Of a stretch of 47,637 bases of DNA, positions 40,284-47,637 are shown one piece after another. Under the pieces are notes generated by a model that saw only the letters and a list, made by a program, of their open reading frames with translations, made no database searches and was not told where the DNA came from. Source of the stretch: Bacteroidota bacterium. Lineage in GTDB: Bacteria; Bacteroidota; Bacteroidia; Flavobacteriales_F; PHOS-HE28. Each line of letters starts with the position of its first letter. Positions within the stretch are counted from its first letter, which is position 1. Location of the stretch: contig JAFDZY010000440.1 in the NCBI GenBank assembly GCA_018266685.1, positions 1-47,637 on the forward strand, read 5' to 3'. Made by a program: the position numbers and the translations under genes.

Positions 40284-41405
40284 ATGAAGAAAATCCTCAA
40301 ATACGTGCTGCTCATCCTGCTGGGCCTCCTGTTCATCTGGACGCTTTGGTTCCTGTACCAGAAAAACAGGACCACACCACCGGCATTCGACATCGTGAAG
40401 CCGAAAACGGCAACGATCATCAAAAAGACGGTTGCCAACGGCACCATTGTGCCCAGGCAGGAGATCGACATCAAGCCCGTGGTGAGCGGCGTGATCCGCG
40501 AGCTCTTCGTGGTGGCCGGCCAGAACGTGAAGAAAGGCGACAAGCTGGCCACCATCCAGATCGTGCCTGACATGCTCTCGCTGAGCCAGGCGGAAAGCCG
40601 CGTGAACAGCGCCGCCATCGGTGTGAGCAATGCACAGATGAATTACGACCGCAACAAGCCCCTGGCTGACAAGGGCGTGATCGCCGCCAGCGAAATGCAG
40701 ACCTACGACATTGCCTTGCGCAATGCCAAGCAGGAGCAAAGCGCCGCACAGGACGCGCTGCAATTGGTGCGTGACGGCATCAGCAAGAGCAGCGGCAGTG
40801 CCACCAACACCATTGTGCGCAGCACCATTGAAGGCATGGTGCTGGACGTGCCCATCAAGGTGGGCAGCAGCGTGATCGAGCGCAACAACTTCAACGAGGG
40901 CACCACCATTGCGACGGTAGCCGACATGAACGACCTGATCTTCAAGGGCAACGTGGATGAGAGCGAGATCGGCAAAGTACGCCTGGACATGCCCGTGGTG
41001 ATCACCGTGGGCGCCATCGACAGCGCAACCTGGGATGCCAAGCTGGAATACATCGCGCCCAAGGGCGTGGAGACCAACGGCGCCATCCAGTTCGAGATAC
41101 GGGCCGCCGTGAAGGTGAAAGAAGGCCAAACCCTGCGTTCCGGATACAGCGCCAATGCGGACATTGTGCTGGCGCGCCGCGACAGCGTGGAGACCGTCCC
41201 GGAAAGTGTGATCACGTACAACGACAAGGGCGATAGTGCCTTCGTGGACGTGAAGGACGGCAAGAGTTGGAAGAAGACCTATGTGAAGACGGGCCTCAGT
41301 GACGGGGTGAACATCGAGGTGTTGGGCGGCATCGGCGACACCACTTCGCTGAAGGGGGCCAAGAAAATGACGGAGATGGAAGAGCACCATGGCCGTCCGA
41401 TGTGA
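40284..41405 (+). CDS. HlyD/MacA-type periplasmic membrane fusion protein
   Basis: A 373-residue protein with one N-terminal helix (about 5-22, LKYVLLILLGLLFIWTLWFLY) and an MFP body: a lipoyl/barrel-sandwich part with PKTATIIKKTVANGTIVPRQ and GVIRELFVVAGQNVKKGD, a helical hairpin (about 90-165), then the beta-barrel segments VDVPIKVGSSVIERNNFNEG-like and ADMNDLIFKGNVDESEIGKV. It couples the ABC permeases to an outer-membrane TolC-like channel; none is encoded nearby. The ATG at 40284 sits directly before the helix; an upstream start at 40221 is rejected. Confidence 0.92.
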   Translation: MKKILKYVLLILLGLLFIWTLWFLYQKNRTTPPAFDIVKPKTATIIKKTVANGTIVPRQEIDIKPVVSGVIRELFVVAGQNVKKGDKLATIQIVPDMLSLSQAESRVNSAAIGVSNAQMNYDRNKPLADKGVIAASEMQTYDIALRNAKQEQSAAQDALQLVRDGISKSSGSATNTIVRSTIEGMVLDVPIKVGSSVIERNNFNEGTTIATVADMNDLIFKGNVDESEIGKVRLDMPVVITVGAIDSATWDAKLEYIAPKGVETNGAIQFEIRAAVKVKEGQTLRSGYSANADIVLARRDSVETVPESVITYNDKGDSAFVDVKDGKSWKKTYVKTGLSDGVNIEVLGGIGDTTSLKGAKKMTEMEEHHGRPM

Positions 41406-41420
41406 TCAACCGCGCATGCA

Positions 41421-42122
41421 ATGCACCTGTTCCATTGCCCCGGCCTAGGGCCTTCCACGGCGGAACTGCCTGAGGAGGAGGCGCACCACGCCCTGCATGT
41501 GCTGCGGCTTTCGGCAGGCACCCTGATCGGCCTGCTGGACGGGAAGGGCGGTTTTGCCCGGGCGCAGATCACCGCCACCGGCAAGAAAACCTGCACCGTT
41601 CAGGTACTGAACATGGAACACTCCCCTGCCGAGCGTTCGTGCAAGATCCACCTCGCCGTGGCGCCCACCAAGCAGATGGAACGCTTCGAATGGTTCCTTG
41701 AGAAGGCCACCGAGATCGGCGTGGACCGCATTACACCGCTGCAAACACAACGTACGGAGCGGACCAAACTGCGGCACGACCGCATGGAGCGTGTGCTTGT
41801 GGGGGCCATGAAGCAGAGCCAACGCCGATGGCTGCCGAAGTTGGGCAACATGACAAGTTTGGTTGATGTGGCCAGGGAAACTGCACCGCAGCGCTTCTTC
41901 GGCTGGTGCGAAGGACAGCGGACTGAACTGGCCACGGCATTTCGCCCGGAACAGGATGTACTGCTGCTCATCGGTCCGGAAGGTGATTTCACTCCGGAGG
42001 AAGCAGGCCTGCTATCCGCGGCAGGGTTCCTGCCCGTGGCTTTGGGCCAAGCCCGCCTGCGCACCGAAACCGCCGCCATCGCCGCTTGCACCTGGATGAA
42101 TTTCGCAAAGGCCGCACGGTAA
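41421..42122 (+). CDS. rsmE: 16S rRNA (uracil(1498)-N(3))-methyltransferase
   Basis: A 233-residue SPOUT-type methyltransferase acting on U1498 of 16S rRNA with SAM. It has the RsmE N-terminal PUA-like part with EEAHHALHVLRLSAGTLIGL, then LHLAVAPTKQMERFEWFLEK-type text, KATEIGVDRITPLQTQRTE, the SAM-binding knot GPEGDF (185-190) and LGQARLRTETAAIAA (208-222). Length is typical. It lies 16 bp after the fusion protein gene and its stop codon overlaps the promoter box of the following gene. Confidence 0.96.
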   Translation: MHLFHCPGLGPSTAELPEEEAHHALHVLRLSAGTLIGLLDGKGGFARAQITATGKKTCTVQVLNMEHSPAERSCKIHLAVAPTKQMERFEWFLEKATEIGVDRITPLQTQRTERTKLRHDRMERVLVGAMKQSQRRWLPKLGNMTSLVDVARETAPQRFFGWCEGQRTELATAFRPEQDVLLLIGPEGDFTPEEAGLLSAAGFLPVALGQARLRTETAAIAACTWMNFAKAAR

Positions 42123-42127
42123 CTTTG
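42120..42127 (+). promoter_or_regulatory. -7 box (TAACTTTG) within the rsmE stop region
   Basis: TAACTTTG is a perfect TAnnTTTG match, starts at the rsmE stop codon and ends only 4 bp before the ATG at 42132. It implies an independent, nearly leaderless transcript. Confidence 0.6.
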
Positions 42128-42131
42128 CACC

Positions 42132-42794
42132 ATGTTGCGCCGTGTTGTTTTCCTTCTTCTTGCCGCAAGCCCGTTCATCGCATCCCAGGCCCAAGGCACC
42201 TTCCAACTTGCCGTGCTCAAATACAACGGCGGTGGGGATTGGTATGCCAATCCGACTGCCGTGCCCAACCTGGTGAAGTTCTGCAACGAGCAATTGGGCA
42301 TGAACATCAACACGGACGTTCCCACGGTAGAAGTGGGCAGCCCGGACATCTTCACCTACCCTTGGCTCGATGTTACCGGCCACGGCAACATCACTTTCAG
42401 CCCGCAAGAGGCGGAAAACCTGCGGAATTACTTAATCGGGGGTGGTTTCCTGCACGTGAGCGACAACTACGGCATTGACAAGTTCCTGCGGCCCGCCATG
42501 AAGATGGTCTTCCCGGAGCTGGACTTTGTGGAGCTGCCCTTCTCACATCCGGTGTACCACCAAAAATTCGACTTTCCGCACGGCCTGCCCAAGATCCACG
42601 AGCACGACGGCCTTCCCGCGCAAGGCTTTGGCCTCATCTGGAATGGGCGCCTGGTCTGCTTTTACGACTACCAATGCGACTTGGGCGATGGTTGGGAGGA
42701 TCACGATGTACACAACGACCCGCCCGAACTGCACATCGCCGCTTTGCGCATGGGCGCCAATTTGGTGCAGTACGTGTTTAGTGGGGTGGATTGA
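42132..42794 (+). CDS. DUF4159 family exported protein
   Basis: A 220-residue protein with a signal peptide (LRRVVFLLLAASPFIASQAQG, cut near Ala20) and a DUF4159 body: FQLAVLKYNGGGDWYANPTAVPNLVKFCNEQLG (in part), SPDIFTYPWLDVTGHGNI, EAENLRNYLIGGGFLHVSDNYG and FSHPVYHQKFDFPHGLPKIHEH. The family is glutamine-amidotransferase-like (flavodoxin-type fold) with no known reaction. In other bacteria such domains sit near aerotolerance or BatA-type membrane operons; here no such genes are adjacent. The ATG at 42132 follows a promoter box directly. Confidence 0.9.
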   Translation: MLRRVVFLLLAASPFIASQAQGTFQLAVLKYNGGGDWYANPTAVPNLVKFCNEQLGMNINTDVPTVEVGSPDIFTYPWLDVTGHGNITFSPQEAENLRNYLIGGGFLHVSDNYGIDKFLRPAMKMVFPELDFVELPFSHPVYHQKFDFPHGLPKIHEHDGLPAQGFGLIWNGRLVCFYDYQCDLGDGWEDHDVHNDPPELHIAALRMGANLVQYVFSGVD

Positions 42795-42866
42795 ACAGGT
42801 TGTAGCTTGTAGGGCGTAGGGCGTGCGCACGTCCTGCCCTTCGAACCACGAACTAAAATCCTCAAC

Positions 42867-43607
42867 CTACTTGTTCAGCTTCACCACTTTCTTCTTGCGG
42901 GCCCGCATGTTCAGCAGTTCCACCGCGAAGCTGAAGGCCATGGCCACGTAGGCATAGCCCTTAGGGATCTCGCTTCCGTGGAAAGGATGCAGCCCCTCGA
43001 AGAAGAGCATGAAGCCCACCATCACCAGGAAGGAAAGCGCCAACATCTTCAATGCGGGGTGCTTCTCAATGAAGCTGCTGATGGCCTCGGCAAAGAAGAA
43101 CATCACCACCATGGCAATGATCACGGCCGCGATCATCACTTCCACGTGCTGGGCCAGGCCGATGGCGGTGACCACGCTGTCAAATGAAAACACCGCGTCC
43201 ACTACAATGATCTGCGCCATCAATGCACCGAAGCTGCTCTTCGCCGCGGAAGCAGCCGATCCCTCCTCCTCTCCTTCCAGCTTGTGGTGGATCTCCTTCA
43301 CGGCCTTATAAAGCAGAAACAAACCGCCGAAGAACATAATGCAGTCCCGCAGGCTGATCGGCCGCTCCGCGATGGTGAAGAGGGCACTGTGGCCATGCTG
43401 CACCAACCAGCCCAGGCCCACCAACAAAGCGCTGCGCACCAAAATGCCCAACACCATCCACATCCTCCTTGCCTTCACACGGTCCTTGGCCTCCATGCGG
43501 CCCAGGATGATGCTGACGAAAATGACATTATCGATGCCGAGCACCACTTCCAGCAGGCCGAGCGTGATCAGGCTGATGAGCGCCTGAAGCGTAAAGAGGT
43601 CTTCCAT
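42867..43607 (-). CDS. TerC-family integral membrane protein
   Basis: A 246-residue protein with about seven membrane helices. The TerC signature is seen: LLEVVLGIDNVIFVSIILGR near residue 18 (conserved Asp in GIDN), and a second acidic block VDAVFSFDSVVTAIGLAQ with Asp residues within membrane segments. A cytoplasmic loop (KLEGEEEGSAASAAKS) follows. Members act in tellurite resistance or as manganese exporters of exoenzymes; which one applies here is not determinable. No yybP-ykoY riboswitch is visible in the short 18-bp upstream gap; the -7-like GATCTTTG (43615-43622) is 7 bp before the ATG. Confidence 0.93.
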   Translation of the reverse strand: MEDLFTLQALISLITLGLLEVVLGIDNVIFVSIILGRMEAKDRVKARRMWMVLGILVRSALLVGLGWLVQHGHSALFTIAERPISLRDCIMFFGGLFLLYKAVKEIHHKLEGEEEGSAASAAKSSFGALMAQIIVVDAVFSFDSVVTAIGLAQHVEVMIAAVIIAMVVMFFFAEAISSFIEKHPALKMLALSFLVMVGFMLFFEGLHPFHGSEIPKGYAYVAMAFSFAVELLNMRARKKKVVKLNK

Positions 43608-43625
43608 GGGGCGGCAAAGATCGCT

Positions 43626-44264
43626 TCAGGAGGCCACCGCCGCACGGATGGCATCAGAAACTTCGGCTGCGCGGACAAGCACCATGATGTGCGGTCCGCC
43701 TTGCACCACAAAGTCCACGGGAAAACGCAACGGCGTCACATGGTCGCTGTTTCCCTGGATCCGGACCACCGGTCCCGTCCAACGGGTGCCCTCCCAGCGC
43801 AACACTGCCTCCACGCCATGGCGGATCTTGGTGCCGGTCTGTTTGATGGCCATAGCGTAGAGCAATTGGTCCGTGGCCTTGTCGCGCTGGCCCAGCATCA
43901 TCTTCAAGGGCCACGTGGCCCGCATGCTGAACCCGTTGATGAGGTGGGCGAGCCCGAAGGCCTTCGCCAACCGTGCGTAAGGCGGAAACTCTTTCGGCCC
44001 CGTCCAAGTAGAAATGAGAATGACCTTCTCCGGCTTTGTGAGCAGCGCCAATTCCTGCGCCACCATGCCGCCCATGCTCACGCCACCCAGGATGTGCGGC
44101 CGGGAGGCATCCACCAACGGACGCAGTTCACCGGCCAATTGCGCCAAGGTGCATCCCTTCGGGAATGGCGGCCACGCCAGCACTTTCACGTCCATCCCGG
44201 ACAAGTCCAACCGCGAAAACAAGCGCTCATCGCAGCCCACGCCCGGTAGCAGGTAAAGCGTCAT
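43626..44264 (-). CDS. Alpha/beta hydrolase
   Basis: A 212-residue cytoplasmic alpha/beta hydrolase. It has an oxyanion-region sequence LLPGVGCDERLF, the nucleophile elbow GGVSMGGMVAQ (Ser63), an Asp in IQGNSDHVTP and a C-terminal His in GGPHIMVL, consistent with a complete Ser-Asp-His triad. The substrate is unknown; no esterase-specific subfamily mark is visible. The frame is open to 44366 but the ATG at 44262-44264 places MTLYLLPG directly at the first beta strand. It is upstream of TerC on the same strand and divergent from the DUF5723-like gene. Confidence 0.88.
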   Translation of the reverse strand: MTLYLLPGVGCDERLFSRLDLSGMDVKVLAWPPFPKGCTLAQLAGELRPLVDASRPHILGGVSMGGMVAQELALLTKPEKVILISTWTGPKEFPPYARLAKAFGLAHLINGFSMRATWPLKMMLGQRDKATDQLLYAMAIKQTGTKIRHGVEAVLRWEGTRWTGPVVRIQGNSDHVTPLRFPVDFVVQGGPHIMVLVRAAEVSDAIRAAVAS

Positions 44265-44386
44265 CCCCTTGCACTTTGAGACTGAAAAGCAACGCTTGGA
44301 ATGCGAAATTGTGGCATCACCACTATTGGGGATGCCTGGGCCAATATCCGAAAATCGGCCCGACATTAGCGATTATCCCAACTCTA

Positions 44387-45847
44387 ATGAACGAACGGAT
44401 CTTACTTGTCCTCGTTGCCATGGCTGCATCATTCACGCTCTTCAGCCAAACCGAAATGAGCGTGTTCACCGCCACGGGGCGCGCAGCTTCCACCACCTTC
44501 GTGGAAGATTACCAGGCCGTAGGCATCAACCCGGCCAACCTCGGCTGGAAATGGCGCCATGGGAACAAACACGTGGCCGTTGGCCTGCTTGAAGGCAGCT
44601 ACAGCGTATCATCCGATGCGATCAACCGCAGCGACATCCGGGAGCGGCTGCTGAACACCAACTTCAGTTTCACCGAAGCGGAAAAGGAAACGGCAGGCCG
44701 GCAATTCGCCGATGCAGGAGCCATGGCCCATGTGGACCTCATGCTTTTCGGAGCCGCCGTCACCTCGGAAAAACTGGGCGGGTTCGCGTTCCAACTGCGC
44801 GACCGCATGCAGGTCTCCTCACGCTTCGGGCCGCTCACCGCCGAACTGGCCTTTGTGGGGTTCCGGTCCGACTACTTCAATCTGCTGGTGCTGGTAACGG
44901 GTGACACCATACCCAACTACCAGAACTTGTCGCCGGATTCCATTGCATTGATCGCCTTGGGCATCGCCGCCCAGCCCCAATTGCTCTCCAAAGTGCTGGA
45001 CGGCTCCCACTTGCGCGCAAGCTGGTATCGGGAGTTCAACTTCTCCTACGGGCGGCACCTTGTGCGCAACGATGATCTGGAAGTGGACTTCGGCATCGGC
45101 CTGAAGTACTTGCTGGGCATCGGCATTGTGGACATCAGTTCACGGGACGGCAAGGCCACGGGGTTCATGGCGATCACGCCCAGTTTGGGGTTTGACCCCG
45201 AAAGCGGCGAACGGCGCGCGGACGCGCCCTCCATCGGAAGCTCGATCGCATCGCCCACCCCTGCGGGAACCGGGTTCGGCGTGGACATCGGCATGGCCAT
45301 GATCATTGGTAAAAAATGGAAGATCGGCGCATCGGTGTGCAACTTGGGATCGATCACGTGGACCGGCAACGTGTACACCGCCGGCGACGGCAGTTTGCTG
45401 GACATGGCCAGCAACGGCTTGGAGAACTACGACATCATCAACGGATTGGAGGACTTTGTCACCAACACGGGTTTTCTGAAATGGGAATCAGGGAAGCGCA
45501 CCAAGCGGCCACTGCCCTCTTCCGCCCGATTCGGTGTAGGCCTGCTCGCCGGGGAACGCATTGAAGTAGGCGCGGAAGTGGTGGCCCCGCTGAACCAGGA
45601 GCCGGGGAACCTGGAGCGTGCAGCCTTCGGGATCGGGGGCGACATCCGGCCCGTGCCATGGATCCAACTCAGCACAGGCATCAGCGCCGGTGGCGGCTAC
45701 GCCATGAAGGTGCCCGTAGGCCTCACCTTCATCGTGGGCGGTGGCACCTGGGAAGCTGGCTTTGCCTCGCGCGATGTGGTCACCTTTTTCACCCAGCGCA
45801 ATCCAACACTCTCGCTGAGCATGGGCTTTTTGCGGTTCAGGATATAG
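44387..45847 (+). CDS. DUF5723-like outer-membrane protein
   Basis: A 486-residue exported protein with a signal peptide (ERILLVLVAMAASFTLFSQ) and a body of long amphipathic beta strands with many Gly and aromatic residues. It includes the opening segment EDYQAVGINPANLGWKW with an NPAxLG motif, the YGRHLVRNDDLEVDFGIGLKYL strand pair (in part), and the terminal LSLSMGFLRFRI with an aromatic-ended last strand, as expected for a barrel. I recall this as the DUF5723/PorV-like beta-barrel type. Its role is unknown. The frame is open to 44165 but the ATG at 44387 gives a signal peptide. A tandem repeat follows downstream. Confidence 0.8.
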   Translation: MNERILLVLVAMAASFTLFSQTEMSVFTATGRAASTTFVEDYQAVGINPANLGWKWRHGNKHVAVGLLEGSYSVSSDAINRSDIRERLLNTNFSFTEAEKETAGRQFADAGAMAHVDLMLFGAAVTSEKLGGFAFQLRDRMQVSSRFGPLTAELAFVGFRSDYFNLLVLVTGDTIPNYQNLSPDSIALIALGIAAQPQLLSKVLDGSHLRASWYREFNFSYGRHLVRNDDLEVDFGIGLKYLLGIGIVDISSRDGKATGFMAITPSLGFDPESGERRADAPSIGSSIASPTPAGTGFGVDIGMAMIIGKKWKIGASVCNLGSITWTGNVYTAGDGSLLDMASNGLENYDIINGLEDFVTNTGFLKWESGKRTKRPLPSSARFGVGLLAGERIEVGAEVVAPLNQEPGNLERAAFGIGGDIRPVPWIQLSTGISAGGGYAMKVPVGLTFIVGGGTWEAGFASRDVVTFFTQRNPTLSLSMGFLRFRI

Positions 45848-46096
45848 TGGTACCTCAGGGATCTCCTGAAGCCGCGCCCTCAGCGGTTACCAAAGCTGCT
45901 CCCTCTGGGATCTCCCGAAGGGGACCCTGAGGCAATCCCCTCCTAAGGCTCCCTCAGCGGTCACCCGAAGTTGCTCCCTCAGCGGTCTCCCGACGGGGAC
46001 CCTGAGGCAATCCCCTCCTAAGGCTCCCTCAGTGGTCACCCGAAGTTGCTCCCTCAGCGGTCTCCCGAAGGGGACCCTGAGGCAAGAAAGGACCGA
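45848..46096. repeat. Tandem 75-bp hairpin repeat region between convergent genes
   Basis: Two full 75-bp units (45898-45972 and 45973-46047) and a partial third (46048-46086) occur, each starting GCTCCCTC. Within a unit a GCTCCCTCAGCGGTC core is repeated with spacing of about 25-50 bp, so the array is made of shorter modules. A degenerate copy (CCTCAGGGATCTCCTGAAG) lies at 45853-45871. Each unit can fold: CTCAG and CTGAG pair around a GGTC/GACC and CCC/GGG core. No protein is plausible. It may terminate transcription of both flanking genes, or be a dispersed repeat. Confidence 0.8.
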
Positions 46097-47596
46097 TCAG
46101 TTGGTGAGATGATCTGCAGATCGCATGAAGAATAGCGCGCCTTCCATCAGCTCGTGCATCACCACATCCTCTTCCACGAAGGGCACCTGTTTGCGCAACG
46201 CGGCATGAAGGCTTTCAATGGCCTTGGAAGACCTCAGCGGCCTGCGGAAATCCAGCGCCTGCGCGGCGGTGAACAGCTCGATGGCGAGGATGCGTTCCAC
46301 GTCCACGGCCACGGCCCAGGTCTTCAGCGCGGCGGCCGCTCCCATGCTCACGTGGTCCTCCTGCCCATTGCTGCTGTCGATGGTGTCCACGCTATTGGGC
46401 ATGCAGCGCTGCTTGTTGGCGCTCACCAAGGCCGCCGAAGCATACTGCGGGATCATGAAGCCGCTGTTGAGGCCGGGGTGCGCCACCAAAAAGGCGGGCA
46501 GGCTGCGCTGGCCGCTGAGCAGTTTGTAGGTGCGTCGCTCGCTGATGCTGCCGAACTCGGCTAAGGCGATGGCTAAGAAATCCAGTGCCAGCGCGAGCGG
46601 CTGGCCGTGGAAGTTGCCCGCGCTTACGATCAGGTCCTCATCATCGAACACAGTGGGGTTGTCGGTAACGGATTCCAGCTCGCGCTCCACCACGCGCTGC
46701 ACGTAGGCAATGGCATCGCGGCTGGCGCCATGCACCTGCGGCACGCAGCGGAAGGAATACGGGTCTTGCACGTGCTTCTTCGCGCGCTTGGCGATGGCGC
46801 TGCCTTTCAGCAGTTCGCGGATATGGCCTGCCACCGCCGCTTGCCCCGGATGGGGCCGCACCGCATGCACCGAGGGATGGAACGGCTCCAGGCGGCCATC
46901 GAAGGCATCGAGCGAAAGCGCCGCGACCACATCCGCGTTGTGTGCGATCCGGTTCGCTTTCAGCGTGAGCAGGGATGCGTACGCGCACATGAACTGCGTG
47001 CCGTTCAGTAAGGCCAGGCCTTCCTTTGGGCCGAGCTCGATCGGTGCCCAGCCCAATTGCTTGAGCGCCTTGGCCGCAGTCATGCGCTTTCCTTCCAGCA
47101 CCACGTCGCCTAAGCCGAGCAAGGGCAAGGCCAAGTGGGCCAGCGGGGCCAAGTCGCCGCTTGCACCGAGCGATCCGCGTTCGTACACCACGGGCAGCAG
47201 GTCGGCATTGTACATGTCCACGTAGCGCTGTGAGGTCGCCAAGGCCACGGCGCTGTGGCCGAAGGCCATGTTCTGCACCTTCAGCACCAGCATGGCGCGT
47301 ACGATCTCCGCAGGCACCGGGTCGCCGGTGCCGCAGGCGTGGCTCATCACCAAGTTCTTCTGAAGCTGCGCGAGCTTGTCCTTGGGGATGCTCGTATCGG
47401 CCAAGGCACCGAAACCGGTGTTCACGCCGTAGATCGGTGCGTCGCTTTGCTTCAGGCGATCGCGCAAGTAGGCATGGCTGCGGTTGATGGCGGCCACGGC
47501 ATCCTTCCCCAGCGCAATGGGGCTGCGGGTGGAAAGGAGGTGGTCGAGTTCGGCGAGTTCGATGCCGATGGTGCCGATGGGGTGGGGTTTGGCCAT
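46097..47596 (-). CDS. hutH: Histidine ammonia-lyase
   Basis: A 499-residue enzyme that deaminates histidine to trans-urocanate, first step of histidine breakdown. The self-cyclising MIO prosthetic group forms from Ala145-Ser146-Gly147 in ERGSLGASGDLAPLAHL. Other marks are the active-site Tyr56 in YGVNTGFG, NLVMSHACGTGDPVP, and QVHGASRDAIAYVQRVVERE. Phenylalanine and tyrosine ammonia-lyases share the fold, but the SHACGTG segment fits HutH. The ATG at 47594-47596 is near the window edge and the protein is complete. No hutU, hutI or hutG is visible; they may lie outside the window. Confidence 0.95.
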   Translation of the reverse strand: MAKPHPIGTIGIELAELDHLLSTRSPIALGKDAVAAINRSHAYLRDRLKQSDAPIYGVNTGFGALADTSIPKDKLAQLQKNLVMSHACGTGDPVPAEIVRAMLVLKVQNMAFGHSAVALATSQRYVDMYNADLLPVVYERGSLGASGDLAPLAHLALPLLGLGDVVLEGKRMTAAKALKQLGWAPIELGPKEGLALLNGTQFMCAYASLLTLKANRIAHNADVVAALSLDAFDGRLEPFHPSVHAVRPHPGQAAVAGHIRELLKGSAIAKRAKKHVQDPYSFRCVPQVHGASRDAIAYVQRVVERELESVTDNPTVFDDEDLIVSAGNFHGQPLALALDFLAIALAEFGSISERRTYKLLSGQRSLPAFLVAHPGLNSGFMIPQYASAALVSANKQRCMPNSVDTIDSSNGQEDHVSMGAAAALKTWAVAVDVERILAIELFTAAQALDFRRPLRSSKAIESLHAALRKQVPFVEEDVVMHELMEGALFFMRSADHLTN

Positions 47597-47637
47597 GGGG
47601 CTCAGTGTGGTGTCAGTGCTCTGTTGCCGGTTGTCGG

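Noticed and set aside
45848..46096. Possible CRISPR array
   Set aside because: The repeats are contiguous, 75 bp long and have no unique spacers; there are no cas genes.
4251..47596. Amino-acid catabolism cluster linking fumarylacetoacetase and HutH
   Set aside because: They are over 40 kb apart with no other hut or tyrosine genes between them; no shared operon is supported.

Overview
The window reads as a chromosomal segment from a GC-rich member of the Bacteroidota, most likely a Flavobacteriales-like lineage. The evidence is: three secreted proteins with C-terminal type IX secretion (T9SS) sorting domains; OstA-like and OmpH genes; a LytS/LytTR two-component pair; DUF4476, DUF4159 and DUF5723-like families; and -7 promoter boxes of the Bacteroidota type (TAnnTTTG or TAnnTTCG) just upstream of many starts. 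I see no rRNA, tRNA, CRISPR array, phage or intact transposase gene. Almost all sequence is coding, and several long antisense frames are only shadows caused by the high GC content.

Layout. 1-8.1 kb: a palindromic repeat, glyA, a conserved outer-membrane-type protein, a GT39-like membrane glycosyltransferase, fumarylacetoacetase, a second nested palindromic repeat and a bifunctional (p)ppGpp synthetase/hydrolase. 8.1-16.1 kb: mostly small conserved or envelope proteins (helical protein, TPR protein, Cys-rich periplasmic protein, coiled-coil lipoprotein, proline-rich protein), a 2,4-dienoyl-CoA reductase, a SiaC-like DUF1987 protein, a tandem universal stress protein and Hsp20. 16.2-20.5 kb: on the minus strand, a tight fur - STAS - purA - rRNA m5C methyltransferase operon followed by a TonB-like protein. 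20.6-28 kb: two tandem T9SS cargo paralogs, a nitroreductase, then OstA-like, OmpH and a third, larger T9SS cargo protein. 27.98-28.14 kb: a 161-bp MITE-like element with 16-bp terminal inverted repeats and a possible 3-bp target duplication. 28.2-32.1 kb: response regulator/histidine kinase pair, ACP phosphodiesterase and an MltF-like lytic transglycosylase. 32.1-36.6 kb: a four-gene minus-strand operon with a DUF4476 protein and three lipoproteins (CsgG-like plus two LPP20-like), the best candidate here for an undescribed envelope system. 36.9-41.4 kb: a MacB-type ABC exporter with ATPase, two permeases and a membrane fusion protein. 41.4-47.6 kb: rsmE, a DUF4159 protein, a TerC-family protein, an alpha/beta hydrolase, a DUF5723-like protein, a 75-bp tandem hairpin repeat and hutH.

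Functionally the window mixes housekeeping (one-carbon and purine metabolism, rRNA modification, stringent response), envelope biogenesis (LPS transport, periplasmic chaperone, murein turnover, lipoproteins, exporters) and amino-acid or lipid catabolism (fumarylacetoacetase, HutH, dienoyl-CoA reductase). No single pathway dominates. Assignments come from motifs and remembered family sequences, not from searches.
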